Assembly: GCA_023401925.1 (NCBI GenBank)
Contig: JAEXDA010000029.1
Span: forward strand, 62,001-126,000
Length of the DNA: 64,000 nt
From: Bacillota bacterium
GTDB taxonomy: Bacteria; Bacillota; UBA4882; UBA8346
Direction: 5' to 3'
This document shows positions 43,268-52,319 of this stretch, in pieces. The notes beneath the pieces were generated by a model that had not been told where the DNA came from, ran no database searches, and saw only the letters and a list, made by a program, of their open reading frames with translations. Position numbers and translations under genes: made by a program. Numbering within the stretch: the first letter of the stretch is position 1; every line of letters starts with the position of its first letter.

Positions 43268-46200
43268 ATGATGAACATGAAGAACGGCACCATTATTATT
43301 GTCCTGCTGCTCGGGTTATTCATGATTATGACGGCAGTGCATTCGGCGACCAGCGCCACTACAACCTGGTATTTATATAACACCGCAGTATCCGGAGTGG
43401 CGCCCGCCGGGGAAGTCCTGCAATCGGCTCAAAGTGATACGGAAGGGTGGCAACCTACCCGTTCCATCACCACGGCCCCGCTATACTGGTATTCGGAGCC
43501 GCAAACCTGTACCTATGCCGCAGGAAATTGGCAGTTCATTTTGTGGACCGCCAGTCCCGGCAAAGCAACCATGGTGCAAGCTGATGTTTATCGCACCAAC
43601 CTCGATGGCAGCGGAGGGGCGCTGGTCTGCAGCCAGCAACTGGATGTCAATACCACCGGTGGAGGCAATCATTCTTCAATCTATACTTACAACGCCGTCC
43701 CGGCGGTCACCCTGTCCAATCAACGATTGATGGCAAAGATCTTTAAAGTATCCGGCAGTGATGTCACCATGGCTTATAACACCAATGATTTTCCAACCCG
43801 TATACTGACAACGCCGATAAGTGCAGAACCCACTCCCACTCCAACACCGACGGCGGCTCCGGGCAAAGCCATTCCGGGGTTGGTTGACGCTGCAAGTTAC
43901 GATGCCATGTTCGGTATCGATACGGAAATTTGCTCCGAGGGCGGGCTAGATGTAGGTTGGACCGATGCGGGCGACTGGATGGATTATCATGTCACCGTGG
44001 CGGTAAGCGGTAATTATCTGGTGGAATTTAGGGCATCCAGCCCCTATGCCAACACGCAATTTCAGTTGAAGAACGGTACCCAGGTTTTGGCGACCGTGAC
44101 TATTCCCAATACCGGCGGCTGGCAAGCCTGGACCAATGTGGCGGCCAACGTCAACTTGACAGCCGGCACTCAAACTCTGCGTATCGTAGCCGTAACCAAC
44201 GGCTGGAACCTGCGCTCCATCAACTTTAGTTCTATCGGGAGCGCGGTAACGGTTCCGGTCCAAGGATCATACATTCAATATATCCAGCTCGGCTATTCGC
44301 CGGCTGATTTAGATGGAGTTTCCACTTTGATCTCTCAAAATACCAATATCAGCCAGAAAGTCCGTTATAATGTCGGCGCCGTGGTTACTGTGAGTGTCCG
44401 TTATTTGACCGACCCGAAGTCGATTCGGTTTTCCACCACTGACGCCGCCGGCAATCTCATCAGCGGCAATCCCTTAACTTTTACAGTGTTGCCGACTTCG
44501 GTGGTGAATGTGGAGATACTGGAGGCGACTCCGACTCTAACTCCCACCCCGACTCCTACCGGTCCCAGCATTACCCCTACCCCCACACCGACTCCGGTTG
44601 AAGGGGCCTTCAATGTTTTAGGGCCTGATAAGGGCCAGATGGTCACCACGACCCGGACCCCGGTGTTGAGTTGGGAAAGGTATGCTGGAACGGTAAAATA
44701 TGAAGTATGGCTCAATATTTCCCGCACCGACTATGACTGGCGTGCCGTCGGAAACTTGCTGGACCGCTATACCAAAGTAGGAGAAACCGGTGGGACCAGT
44801 TTCTCGGCGCCCGAATTGTCGGACCGCTGGACTTACAAATGGTATGTGGTAGCCATTGATGGTGCAGGATCAAGAGCCCAATCAGATATCGGCCAATTCA
44901 GCGTCTATCTGCCCGTTTTGGAAGGGGTGAATGACGGAGTCAATATCGTCAACGGTTGTCGCGATCTGAATAAAAACGGGACCATCGAACCGTTTGAAGA
45001 TTGGCATCTGCCCATTGCCACCCGGCTTGTTGATCTGATGTCCCGCTTGACCAATGAGGAAAAATTCCGCCAGTGCTTCTATGGTGCTGAAAGTGATAAT
45101 CCCATGAATGGTTTCTCGTTTTCCTACGGTGTCGAAGACGGGATGACCACAACCCAGCAAAGTTGCGCCAAGACCCGGATGGGTATTCCGACCGCCTTTG
45201 CCGGGGATAAGATTCACGGCTGGAAAACCATTTATCCCACCGAGTTGGGACTGGCCGCCACAGGTGATCCCAATCTGGCCTACCAATGCGGTAATCTCCA
45301 GCGGGTTGAACAAAAATCCGCCGGTTTCACGGGGATGTTGATGCCCCTGGCTGAAGTCGACACCAAAGTGCTGTATCCGCGGTTTCAGGAAGGTTGCGGC
45401 GAAAATGCCGATGAAGCCGCCGCCCTGATTAGAGCCTTGATCTGTGGTTTACAGGGAGGACCGGAAATAAATCCCCATTCCTTGATGACTACGGTGAAAC
45501 ATTGGGCCGGCCAAGGCGCGGGCGGAGAGGGGGCACTCCAGTACGACGCGGTGACCTTCAAATATCATATGAAACCATGGTACGCTGCAGTCGATGCCAA
45601 CGCGGCCTCGGTGATGCCGGGATATAATAATAGTCCTTATTTGGACCCCAGCGGTACCGGAGCCAACAACTCCAAACCGGGCATTGACTATCTGCACAAT
45701 GTGATTGGGTTTAAAGGTTTTGTGGTCACCGACTGGCTCGGCGCCAATACCAGCCAGACCGTCGCCAGCATGGGCGCCGGGATTGACGTCCTGGGTGGTG
45801 CGCCGGCCTCCAGTTCCGACATGAATGCGGTTATTGCCGCTATCGGACAGGCCAGACTGGATGAGGCGGCTCGCCGGATTCTGGAGACCAAGCTGAGATT
45901 GGGGATGTTTGAAAATCCTTACGGTGATCCCACGGCCACCTGGAATGCCTTGGATAACCATAAGATAGCCCTGGGCGCGGCCAAAAAGTCCATTACCTTG
46001 TTAAAGAATAACGGCGTATTGCCACTACGGCTGAATTCCGGAGACAATCTGGTAGTGGGCGGCCCCAGAGCAACCTGGGTTAACCGGGATAACGATCCCA
46101 ATGTCATTTGGCAGTCAATTTATTATAGCGATCCCTATGCAGTGAATTATGTAACGGCTTTCAAAAACCGCTCGGCCTCGCTTGGAGTCAATGTTTATCA

Positions 46201-46714
46201 GGATACAGCCCCTTCTGCCAAGGTGGCGGTGGTAGTCATTGGGGAAAACTCCTATACTCACGGTACGGAATGGACGGATAAGAACCCCAATATTCCAGCG
46301 GACCAGCTAGCAGTGATTCAAGGGTTCAAGTCGCAGGGCATCAAGGTCGTGACCATTGTGATCACCCCCAGGCCTTATGTGCTGACGAATGTTGCTACGC
46401 TTTCCGATGCCTTGATCCTGGTGTACCGGGGTGGAACGGCCATTGAAGAAGCGTTGGCCGGGCTATGTTACGGCGATTACCTGCCCTCCGGGAAACTGCC
46501 GTTTCAATTGCCGCGTTCGGTGGATCAAATCGGCACCGACTCCACCGGCAATCAAATTGAAAAGTGGGATTTACCCTATGATCTCGGCGCAACCGATGCC
46601 GAACGGGCCGAGATCCGGAGCTTTATCGCCAGTGATCTGCCAGTTCCCACTGATTACGGTAATCCACTTTATCCCTACGGAGCAGGGAAGCAAGATTTTA
46701 CCCCGACGCCTTAA
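43268..46714 (+). CDS. Secreted multi-domain GH3 glycosidase with CBM6
   Basis: 1148 residues. Order: signal peptide (about 1-28); a beta-sandwich domain with TTWYLYNTAVSGVAPAGEVL (30-175); a PTPTPTPTAAP linker; a CBM6-type module (AIPGLVDAASYDAM...WTDAGDWMDYHVTV...LRSINFSSIG, about 200-320). A beta-rich segment, two more Pro-Thr linkers and a fibronectin-like domain (TPVLSWERYAGTVKYEVWLN) follow. The GH3 catalytic barrel comes next (about 560-880), with FAGDKIHG, TVKHWAGQGA and the nucleophile Asp in GFKGFVVTDWLGAN, then the GH3 C-terminal domain (KSITLLKNNGVLPL, YGDYLPSGKLPF). GH3 enzymes release beta-linked glucose or xylose. CBM6 plus linkers imply action on plant-type polysaccharide outside the cell. 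AAAGGAGG precedes the ATG. Confidence 0.9.
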   Translation: MMNMKNGTIIIVLLLGLFMIMTAVHSATSATTTWYLYNTAVSGVAPAGEVLQSAQSDTEGWQPTRSITTAPLYWYSEPQTCTYAAGNWQFILWTASPGKATMVQADVYRTNLDGSGGALVCSQQLDVNTTGGGNHSSIYTYNAVPAVTLSNQRLMAKIFKVSGSDVTMAYNTNDFPTRILTTPISAEPTPTPTPTAAPGKAIPGLVDAASYDAMFGIDTEICSEGGLDVGWTDAGDWMDYHVTVAVSGNYLVEFRASSPYANTQFQLKNGTQVLATVTIPNTGGWQAWTNVAANVNLTAGTQTLRIVAVTNGWNLRSINFSSIGSAVTVPVQGSYIQYIQLGYSPADLDGVSTLISQNTNISQKVRYNVGAVVTVSVRYLTDPKSIRFSTTDAAGNLISGNPLTFTVLPTSVVNVEILEATPTLTPTPTPTGPSITPTPTPTPVEGAFNVLGPDKGQMVTTTRTPVLSWERYAGTVKYEVWLNISRTDYDWRAVGNLLDRYTKVGETGGTSFSAPELSDRWTYKWYVVAIDGAGSRAQSDIGQFSVYLPVLEGVNDGVNIVNGCRDLNKNGTIEPFEDWHLPIATRLVDLMSRLTNEEKFRQCFYGAESDNPMNGFSFSYGVEDGMTTTQQSCAKTRMGIPTAFAGDKIHGWKTIYPTELGLAATGDPNLAYQCGNLQRVEQKSAGFTGMLMPLAEVDTKVLYPRFQEGCGENADEAAALIRALICGLQGGPEINPHSLMTTVKHWAGQGAGGEGALQYDAVTFKYHMKPWYAAVDANAASVMPGYNNSPYLDPSGTGANNSKPGIDYLHNVIGFKGFVVTDWLGANTSQTVASMGAGIDVLGGAPASSSDMNAVIAAIGQARLDEAARRILETKLRLGMFENPYGDPTATWNALDNHKIALGAAKKSITLLKNNGVLPLRLNSGDNLVVGGPRATWVNRDNDPNVIWQSIYYSDPYAVNYVTAFKNRSASLGVNVYQDTAPSAKVAVVVIGENSYTHGTEWTDKNPNIPADQLAVIQGFKSQGIKVVTIVITPRPYVLTNVATLSDALILVYRGGTAIEEALAGLCYGDYLPSGKLPFQLPRSVDQIGTDSTGNQIEKWDLPYDLGATDAERAEIRSFIASDLPVPTDYGNPLYPYGAGKQDFTPTP

Positions 46715-46751
46715 GGGTCTTAAGGGAAAGAGGAGAGTGATTGAGGGATAT

Positions 46752-46787
46752 AAAAAAGGGGGCTGCCGTAAAGGAAGCCCCTTTTTT
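46752..46787. terminator. Bidirectional terminator between GH3 and deacetylase genes
   Basis: AAAAAAGGGGGCT and AAGCCCCTTTTTT form a strong hairpin with T-runs on both strands, between genes converging at 46714 and 46882. The loop GCCGTAAAGG resembles the left end of hairpin repeat copy 3 (GGCTGTCGTAAAAGG), so it may derive from that family. Confidence 0.85.
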
Positions 46788-46881
46788 ATGGTTAAACCCG
46801 ACGGCATCGCCGGTTAAAATTCAAGACCATATTAAGCATGGCGCTAAAGTATCAACGGCATATCCGGCTATAGTAACGGTT

Positions 46882-47985
46882 TCAATATTTACTCATGTCA
46901 TTGGTTTTATCTTGGATTAGGTGATCAAAACACCATGTATTCATATAAAAAGCTTTACCGGATGCTTCGTCATAGCCGGAAACCACAATCAGATTGAAAC
47001 CAATCTCCGGCTTTGGGATTTTGTAAGTGAACTCGCCGCTGGCGTCGGGAGATAAGTCCGCGCTGTTTTTCCCGACTTGGATCCGAACCTTCGCTAACTT
47101 GGGGCCGTTCAAGCGGAATTTGATCTGGGGAGATTCCGCAACAATGGAGGCATCTACCGGCGAAATAATTTCCAGGGGCAAAGGTTTGGTACGGAAAAAA
47201 CTCTCCAAACCGGCTGTTGAAATATTCCGATTCATGATCATCCGTTTTAACCGCAACGGATTTTCATTCACGAAGTTGGTGCCGGTATTCACAGTGAATA
47301 TTCCCTCGTATCCGGCAGCAACCGCTCTGGTTTCAATCAGCTGGTTATAGAGTCCGAAGGGATAGGCCAGTAATTTCACTTGAATATTCAAATGTTTTTC
47401 CAAGATTGCTTTGGAGCTTTGTAATTGATGGTCCAGCCATTGCAGATATTTAGGATCGCTGATATTGGTATGCGTTCTCACCAGAAACGGATGATATAAA
47501 GTATGGGACTCAATATCCATCCCTGCTGTTACCATTTCTTGAAGTTCGGTCCAAGTGATATATTTTGGGTTTTCCTTCCCAACGACTGCGCTGGGGTAGA
47601 CAAAAAAGGTCGCTTTTAAACCCAGCCTTTTCAAGATCGGTAAAACGTTTTGATAATGGCTTTTTGATCCATCATCAAAAGTAATAACCACCGGTTTGTC
47701 GGGAAGAAGCCCCGGGGATTTCTGCATTTTAATAAATTGCAGGGCGGTTATCGGGTGATAGCCTTGATTGATCATGTATTGCAATTGTTTTTCAAGAGCT
47801 TCGGGAGTAACATCATAAACAGTATTGCCGTTTGGAATAATCCGGTGGTAGCATAGAATCGGGATAATGTCGTTTTTAGTTGCCGGGGCGTTTTTTTTAA
47901 CTGGCGCAGCTGCGTATAAACTGGACATTAAAAAAATTACCACGAGCGCTAATAAATATTGCGGCTTACAATTAAATTTTTTCAT
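46882..47985 (-). CDS. Exported polysaccharide deacetylase
   Basis: 367 residues: signal peptide (YLLALVVIFLMSSLYAAAP), then IPILCYHRIIPN and the NodB homology domain with metal-site Asp pair in VVITFDDGSKSHY, His pair in DIESHTLYHPFL and LLAYPFGLYNQ. A C-terminal beta-sandwich extension (IISPVDASIVAESPQIKFRL ... WCFDHLI) of about 110 residues follows. The family removes acetyl groups from peptidoglycan, chitin or xylan using zinc. A decayed fragment of a similar gene is at 3713-3960. The start ATG follows GAGGGACAACG. Confidence 0.9.
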   Translation of the reverse strand: MKKFNCKPQYLLALVVIFLMSSLYAAAPVKKNAPATKNDIIPILCYHRIIPNGNTVYDVTPEALEKQLQYMINQGYHPITALQFIKMQKSPGLLPDKPVVITFDDGSKSHYQNVLPILKRLGLKATFFVYPSAVVGKENPKYITWTELQEMVTAGMDIESHTLYHPFLVRTHTNISDPKYLQWLDHQLQSSKAILEKHLNIQVKLLAYPFGLYNQLIETRAVAAGYEGIFTVNTGTNFVNENPLRLKRMIMNRNISTAGLESFFRTKPLPLEIISPVDASIVAESPQIKFRLNGPKLAKVRIQVGKNSADLSPDASGEFTYKIPKPEIGFNLIVVSGYDEASGKAFYMNTWCFDHLIQDKTNDMSKY

Positions 47986-48217
47986 CGTTGTCCCTCTGTT
48001 TTAGTGAGTTAGTTTACGATATTAAAGAATAGTTCATCTTGGGGGAATTTGCAACCGGGATTCATTGGATTTAATGAAAAAGTCAATATTAGGATAAGGG
48101 AAAAACGATGAAGAGCGTAATCTTGCCGCATACCATCATTGTGAGGGAGAATGTAAAAGAAGGGGTAATTTATTCAGTTTGATTTTTTAATATCCGGTGT
48201 AATTTTTATGATAGGCT

Positions 48218-48273
48218 AAAAGTCGGCCCATCGGGTATTATTACTTGATAAATTTAGGCTTGGGCCGACTTTT
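48218..48273 (-). terminator. Hairpin at the end of the second Spo0E-like gene
   Basis: AAAAGTCGGCCCA (48218-48230) pairs perfectly over 13 bases with TGGGCCGACTTTT (48261-48273) around a 30-base loop. On the minus strand it runs straight on from the stop codon at 48275. Confidence 0.75.
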
Positions 48274-48274
48274 A

Positions 48275-48520
48275 TTATGTCTGGCTATCCATAATGGTAC
48301 TGAATGATGGAGCGAATCCTTCCTTTGGATAACCCGTTATTTTTGACAAGTTTGAATTTTGACTGGATAACCGCTGGTACTGGTTGAGCAATTCATCCAG
48401 TTCAATACTGGCGTTTAACACCACCTCATCAGTATAGCCACGCTGGTTCCATAGGTCATGCATTTTCTTCCGGCTTATTTCAATTTGTTTTTCCAGTTTT
48501 TTCATCAAAGTATCACCCAT
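48275..48520 (-). CDS. Spo0E-like aspartyl-phosphate phosphatase family protein
   Basis: 81 residues. The Spo0E signature is ASIELDELLNQYQRL, preceded by KQIEISRKKMHDLWNQRGYT, closely similar to the protein at 40642 (NLWRERGYID...SMELDQLLNEY). A longer, uncharged tail follows (about 30 residues). AGGAGTG lies upstream of the ATG, with a second in-frame ATG five codons on. Family members dephosphorylate Spo0A and related regulators; target here unknown. Confidence 0.8.
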   Translation of the reverse strand: MGDTLMKKLEKQIEISRKKMHDLWNQRGYTDEVVLNASIELDELLNQYQRLSSQNSNLSKITGYPKEGFAPSFSTIMDSQT

Positions 48521-48833
48521 TTAAACATCACTCCTGTTTCTGAAATACCGTTTACTTAATATTGTCATAATTGATAAAAGTTTCAAGGACATTTGTCCCA
48601 GGATAGGAAAATGACTTGTTTTTGGTTAAGGGGATGAATGATCCAGTATCGGGAGAATCTTTGCTTTATATGGGTGAGGACTCGTTTTTATAATTTATCT
48701 ATAACAAAATTTGCCATTTTTGAAGGAATATGTAGAATAATGGAGAATGGTTCCATAATTTAAAGTATATTCTAAAAAACAGGAATTAAATTTATATGGG
48801 GTAAAGGTCCCCAAAAAGCCTGCGGAGATAAAG
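48521..48833. other. Divergent intergenic region before the first Crp-type gene
   Basis: About 310 AT-rich bases between the Spo0E-like gene and the Crp/Fnr gene. No TGTGA-type Crp palindrome, hairpin or consensus promoter stands out. The last 30 bases (GTCCCCAAAAAGCCTGCGGA then GATAAAG) resemble the region before the second Crp-type gene, so that leader was duplicated with the gene. Confidence 0.4.
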
Positions 48834-49529
48834 ATGGAGCTTAATCAATTACAAAAAATTATTGATAATAACCTTGAATTGTACCCGATATTCCGGGGAT
48901 GTCCCTATGAGATTTTAAGTCGTTGGAATATCTGCCAATATCAGGCGGGTGCGGTTATTTGCCATCAAGGGGATACGCTTGATTCTTTATTTATCATCAT
49001 GGAGGGATTTGCGGATATTTATTTTATGGCTGAAAACGGTAATAAATATTCGCAAGTAGTTATTAAAGAGGGGCAATTCATCGGTGAGTTTGAAATTTTC
49101 GATCAAAGACCCGTTATTTGTTCCGTGGAGGCTTTAACCGGTCTTAAATTGTTACAATTAAAGCGAGAATTTTTCATGAAGTGGCTGGAAATGGACAAGA
49201 ATATTTGTATTTATCTTATGAAATATGCAAATCATCAATTTTATTTGTTTTCAGAGAAAGCGGGTGAAGATAGCCTTTATCCGTTAAAAGCACGGTTGTG
49301 CAGGTATTTATTATCTTGCAGCGGACAGGGATTGACAAAGGGTTGTAGCATCAAGTTGCGACTCAATAAAGGGAAACTGAGTGAACAATTTGCGGTCACC
49401 AAAAGAAGTGTTAATCGCATTTTGTTATCTTTAAAAAACAAAAATATTATTGATATTGAAACGGATGCCATTATCATCAAAGATTTGGAAAAGTTGGCCT
49501 ATGAAGAGAATTTCAGCAGGTGTGAATGA
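48834..49529 (+). CDS. Crp/Fnr-family regulator, YeiL-like, copy 1
   Basis: 231 residues. A cyclic-nucleotide-binding-like beta-roll (AGAVICHQGDTLDSLFIIMEG, IGEFEIFDQRPVI) is joined to a winged helix (GKLSEQFAVTKRSVNRILLS followed by LKNKNIID). The overall form (MELNQLQKIIDNNLELYPIF) resembles YeiL, which in E. coli sits beside a nucleoside hydrolase gene. There is no cluster-type Cys series as in Fnr. Two further paralogues in the window (51540, 54666) each also stand upstream of a BMP-type nucleoside-binding protein. TGCGGAGATAAAG precedes the ATG. Confidence 0.88.
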   Translation: MELNQLQKIIDNNLELYPIFRGCPYEILSRWNICQYQAGAVICHQGDTLDSLFIIMEGFADIYFMAENGNKYSQVVIKEGQFIGEFEIFDQRPVICSVEALTGLKLLQLKREFFMKWLEMDKNICIYLMKYANHQFYLFSEKAGEDSLYPLKARLCRYLLSCSGQGLTKGCSIKLRLNKGKLSEQFAVTKRSVNRILLSLKNKNIIDIETDAIIIKDLEKLAYEENFSRCE

Positions 49530-49556
49530 TTTATTATTTAAACAGGAGATTAGCTG

Positions 49557-50195
49557 GTGGAAGAGATGGATAAAACCGGGAGAACAATTGAAAGTTACAA
49601 TGATTGTGTCGATAGGTTTGTCCAAATCCATAGGGATTTGGGATTGTTCGAGAAATATTTTCGGGAAATTTCCGATTTGCTGAGGGAAAGATCGACGATA
49701 TTGGATATGGGTTGCGGCCCGGGTAATGTGGCTAGGTTTTTCCTCAATCAAAACAAAGAATACCAAATCGTAGGGGTCGATTTGTCTGTCGCAATGCTTC
49801 AACATGCTGAGCAATATGCAGCGGGTGCGAATTTTATTTTGGGGGATATACGAAATATAGCATTCCAAGAAAGATTTGATGCTGTTATTGCTTCCTTTTG
49901 TATTATTCATTTACGCGAGAATGAGACGGCCGTTTTTTTGCGAAAAACCTTTAATATGCTTGACCCTGGAGGTTATTTATATCTGAGCTTTATGTTTGGC
50001 GGCACACCTGGGTTTGAAAAAGCCAATTTTTCGGAACAGGAAATGTTTTTTTGTTATCATGAGCCGGAGAAGATTACCAGAGACTTAAATAGGACAGGCT
50101 ATCAGATTATTTCAACCTATCGCCATGATTATCAAAGGACAGCGAATCAAACCATCCAGGATGTTGTGATGATTACCCGGAAACCAACCAGTTGA
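49557..50195 (+). CDS. Class I SAM-dependent methyltransferase
   Basis: 212 residues. SAM-binding motif I is ILDMGCGPGNVARFF, motif II VGVDLSVAMLQHAEQY, then GDIRNIAFQERFDAVIASF and FNMLDPGGYLYLS. It belongs to the broad Methyltransf_11/25 group, so the substrate cannot be told. GTG start at 49557, 8 bases after AGGAG. It takes the place that a nucleoside hydrolase occupies in the other two Crp/BMP cassettes, though here before the BMP gene. Confidence 0.88.
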   Translation: MEEMDKTGRTIESYNDCVDRFVQIHRDLGLFEKYFREISDLLRERSTILDMGCGPGNVARFFLNQNKEYQIVGVDLSVAMLQHAEQYAAGANFILGDIRNIAFQERFDAVIASFCIIHLRENETAVFLRKTFNMLDPGGYLYLSFMFGGTPGFEKANFSEQEMFFCYHEPEKITRDLNRTGYQIISTYRHDYQRTANQTIQDVVMITRKPTS

Positions 50196-50209
50196 TTGTC
50201 TCAACAACA

Positions 50210-50345
50210 GGGAATTCAAACCCTCGGCTTTAGCTTAATGTTGCCTTCGGGTTTGAATTCCCCGGTTCTTGCGACAGTAAACTGGCGAGCTGACTTCCAG
50301 TCAGCCAAGGAACCCACCGCTTTCAGCCGGAGGTGGTTGAGTTCG
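50210..50345 (+). ncRNA. Structured RNA-like element resembling an IS200/IS605 right end (omegaRNA-like), no tnpB
   Basis: Three hairpins in a row: a 14-bp perfect stem GGGAATTCAAACCC (50210-50223) with 50249-50262; GCTGAC/GTCAGC (50289-50305); and CCACCGC...GGAGGTGG (50314-50336). Around them are the stretches CTTGCGACAGTAAACTGGCG and CCAAGGAACCCACCGC. The combination looks like the 3' end of tnpB elements, where the guide-RNA scaffold is encoded. No tnpA or tnpB is nearby, so it would be a solo remnant. A complex terminator or leader for the BMP gene 40 bases downstream is the alternative. Confidence 0.4.
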
Positions 50346-50384
50346 TTGGTTAAGCAATGATTTCGAAGAAAAGGGGGATAAGAA

Positions 50385-51449
50385 ATGAGCAAAAATATTG
50401 GGAAAGTAGGATTACTCCTGGTGATGATGGTGTTCATCCTGTGTGGGGTAAGTGGATCAGGAATTTTTAAAGTGGGGATGATCACTAGCTCCGGGTCTAT
50501 TAATGACAAGTCTTTTAATCAAGGCACATGGGAAGGGATTCGGCAGGCGGGAAAACAATTGCATGTGGAAACTAAATATTTAAAGCCCGGAGGAACTACG
50601 GAAGCCGATTATACCAAGGAAATCGGCAATCTTTGTGATGCCGGATTCCGATTGATTATTTGCCCTGGAATGCCATTTGAAACTGCTGTTTTTAAGGCCC
50701 AAGAGAAATATGGCAATGCTAAATTTGTCTTGATTGATGGTACGCCCCATGCCGGAGATTTTAAATCGGTTGTTGGAAAAAACACTGTTTCGATTTTGTT
50801 TGCAGAGCACGAATCCGGGTTTTTGGCGGGTGTTGCTACAGCATTACAACTTAAGGAAGGAAGGGCCGGTTTTATCGGAGGCATGGCTATTCCTGCGGTG
50901 CAAAGGTTTAATTGGGGTTTTCAGCAAGGTCTTCGATATGCAAACAAAAAATTCGGCACCCAAGTTTTCATCAAGGGGGTAAATGTTGTCTATCAAGGTT
51001 CCTTCGATAATGTTGCCGCAGGTCAACAATTGGCGGCTCAAATGTATGACCAAGGTATCGGGGTGATCTTTTGTGCTGCCGGAGATGTTGGTATCGGCTG
51101 CATTAACGAGGCCAAGTCACGGATCAAAGAAGGAAGAAAAGTATGGGTTGTCGGTGTTGACCGCGATCAATATTGGGATGGCTTATATGGAGACAACAAA
51201 TCGGTTATATTGACATCCGCCGTAAAGCGGGTTGATCAGGCCGCGTTTGCTATGGTTAAAGCTCTGAAAGAGGAAAAATATCCGGGAGGCGAGATATTGA
51301 CCTTCAGCGCCAAATCAAATGGTGTCGGTATTCCCGAGAAAAATCCAAATCTCAGGAAAGAAGTCCAAGACAAAGTGGCCAAGGTTTTAGAACAATTAAA
51401 ATCCGGTGAAATTGTGGTTTCTGATCAACGAGGAGACTTGATTCAATAA
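50385..51449 (+). CDS. BMP/PnrA-family nucleoside-binding protein, copy 1
   Basis: 354 residues: signal peptide ending near GVSGSG, then FKVGMITSSGSINDKSFNQG followed by TWEGI, YTKEIGNLCDAGFRLIICPG, KFVLIDGTPHAGD, VSILFAEHESGFLAGVATAL, FIGGMAIPAVQRFNWGFQQG and VVGVDRDQYWDG. This is the basic membrane protein/PnrA family, which binds purine nucleosides for ABC import. There is no proper lipobox (the Cys in FILCGV is preceded by Leu), unlike most Gram-positive members. No nucleoside permease or ATPase is in the window. GGGGG precedes the ATG. Confidence 0.9.
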   Translation: MSKNIGKVGLLLVMMVFILCGVSGSGIFKVGMITSSGSINDKSFNQGTWEGIRQAGKQLHVETKYLKPGGTTEADYTKEIGNLCDAGFRLIICPGMPFETAVFKAQEKYGNAKFVLIDGTPHAGDFKSVVGKNTVSILFAEHESGFLAGVATALQLKEGRAGFIGGMAIPAVQRFNWGFQQGLRYANKKFGTQVFIKGVNVVYQGSFDNVAAGQQLAAQMYDQGIGVIFCAAGDVGIGCINEAKSRIKEGRKVWVVGVDRDQYWDGLYGDNKSVILTSAVKRVDQAAFAMVKALKEEKYPGGEILTFSAKSNGVGIPEKNPNLRKEVQDKVAKVLEQLKSGEIVVSDQRGDLIQ

Positions 51450-51539
51450 GGCTTTAGCTAAAAAAATGAAGTGCTAGCTCATATCTTCCAATGTTTAAAT
51501 CATGACAATGAAGTCCCCAAAAATCGCTTTGGAGATAAG

Positions 51540-52232
51540 ATGGAACTAAATCTGTTGCAAAAGATTATCGATGCCAATCCTGAGCTTTACCTACTCTTCA
51601 GAGGATGCCCCTATGAGATTTTGGGCCATTGGCAAATTAATGAATATCGGGCTGGTAAGATCATTTGCCGCCAAGGTGAAATCATTGAACGAATGTATAT
51701 CATTATCAATGGATATGCCGATATTTATTATTTAGCCGAAAATGGCAAGAGGTATTCTTTAATTACTTTAAAAAATGGTGATGTAATTGGAGAAATTGAA
51801 ATTCTTGAAAAACGGGCATATAGCGCAAATATGGAAGCGTTTTCGGATTTAAAAACTTTAGAGATCACTCGGGATTATTTTCTTCAATGGATGGAAATGG
51901 ATCGAAATATAAACTTGAACATCACTCGAGTTCTTTCAAGTAGGTTTTACCACCTTGTATTGAAGGCGGGAAACGATACGCTTTACACACTTAAATATCG
52001 ATTATGCGCTTATTTAATATCACGCGGCAGACAAATTTCAAAAGAGACTACCAATGTAGAGATTCAGCTAAAAAAGGAAAAGTTGAGTGAAGAATTTGCG
52101 GTGACGTCTCGAAGTATCAATCGTATTTTACATGGATTGCAAAATAAAGACATTCTTGAATTAAGGGCCGATTCCATTGTAATAAAAGATTTTGAAAGAT
52201 TAGCGAAAGAGGAAGAATACTATGATATATAA
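51540..52232 (+). CDS. Crp/Fnr-family regulator, YeiL-like, copy 2
   Basis: 230 residues beginning MELNLLQKIIDANPELYLLF. The beta-roll (AGKIICRQGEIIERMYIIIN followed by GYADIYYLAENG, IGEIEILEKRAYS) leads to the winged helix EKLSEEFAVTSRSINRILHG followed by LQNKDILE. The ATG at 51540 follows TTTGGAGATAAG, as in the other two copies; the open frame begins earlier (51471) but that stretch is leader. It starts 90 bases after BMP copy 1 and 87 bases before BMP copy 2, which it probably controls. Confidence 0.88.
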   Translation: MELNLLQKIIDANPELYLLFRGCPYEILGHWQINEYRAGKIICRQGEIIERMYIIINGYADIYYLAENGKRYSLITLKNGDVIGEIEILEKRAYSANMEAFSDLKTLEITRDYFLQWMEMDRNINLNITRVLSSRFYHLVLKAGNDTLYTLKYRLCAYLISRGRQISKETTNVEIQLKKEKLSEEFAVTSRSINRILHGLQNKDILELRADSIVIKDFERLAKEEEYYDI

Positions 52233-52319
52233 GTGCTCTAATTTCAATTCTATGAATAGCTTTTTATGAAATAAATCGCTAAATTTGAATCTCAATATGA
52301 AAAAGGTGGGTGAAAAAAG

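Noticed and set aside
43946..45961. Long minus-strand frames inside the GH3 gene
   Set aside because: Antisense shadows caused by codon bias of the GC-richer GH3 gene.
50210..50262. Purine riboswitch before the nucleoside-binding protein gene
   Set aside because: A perfect 14-bp hairpin is present, but I found no three-way junction or the conserved loop sequences of purine aptamers.
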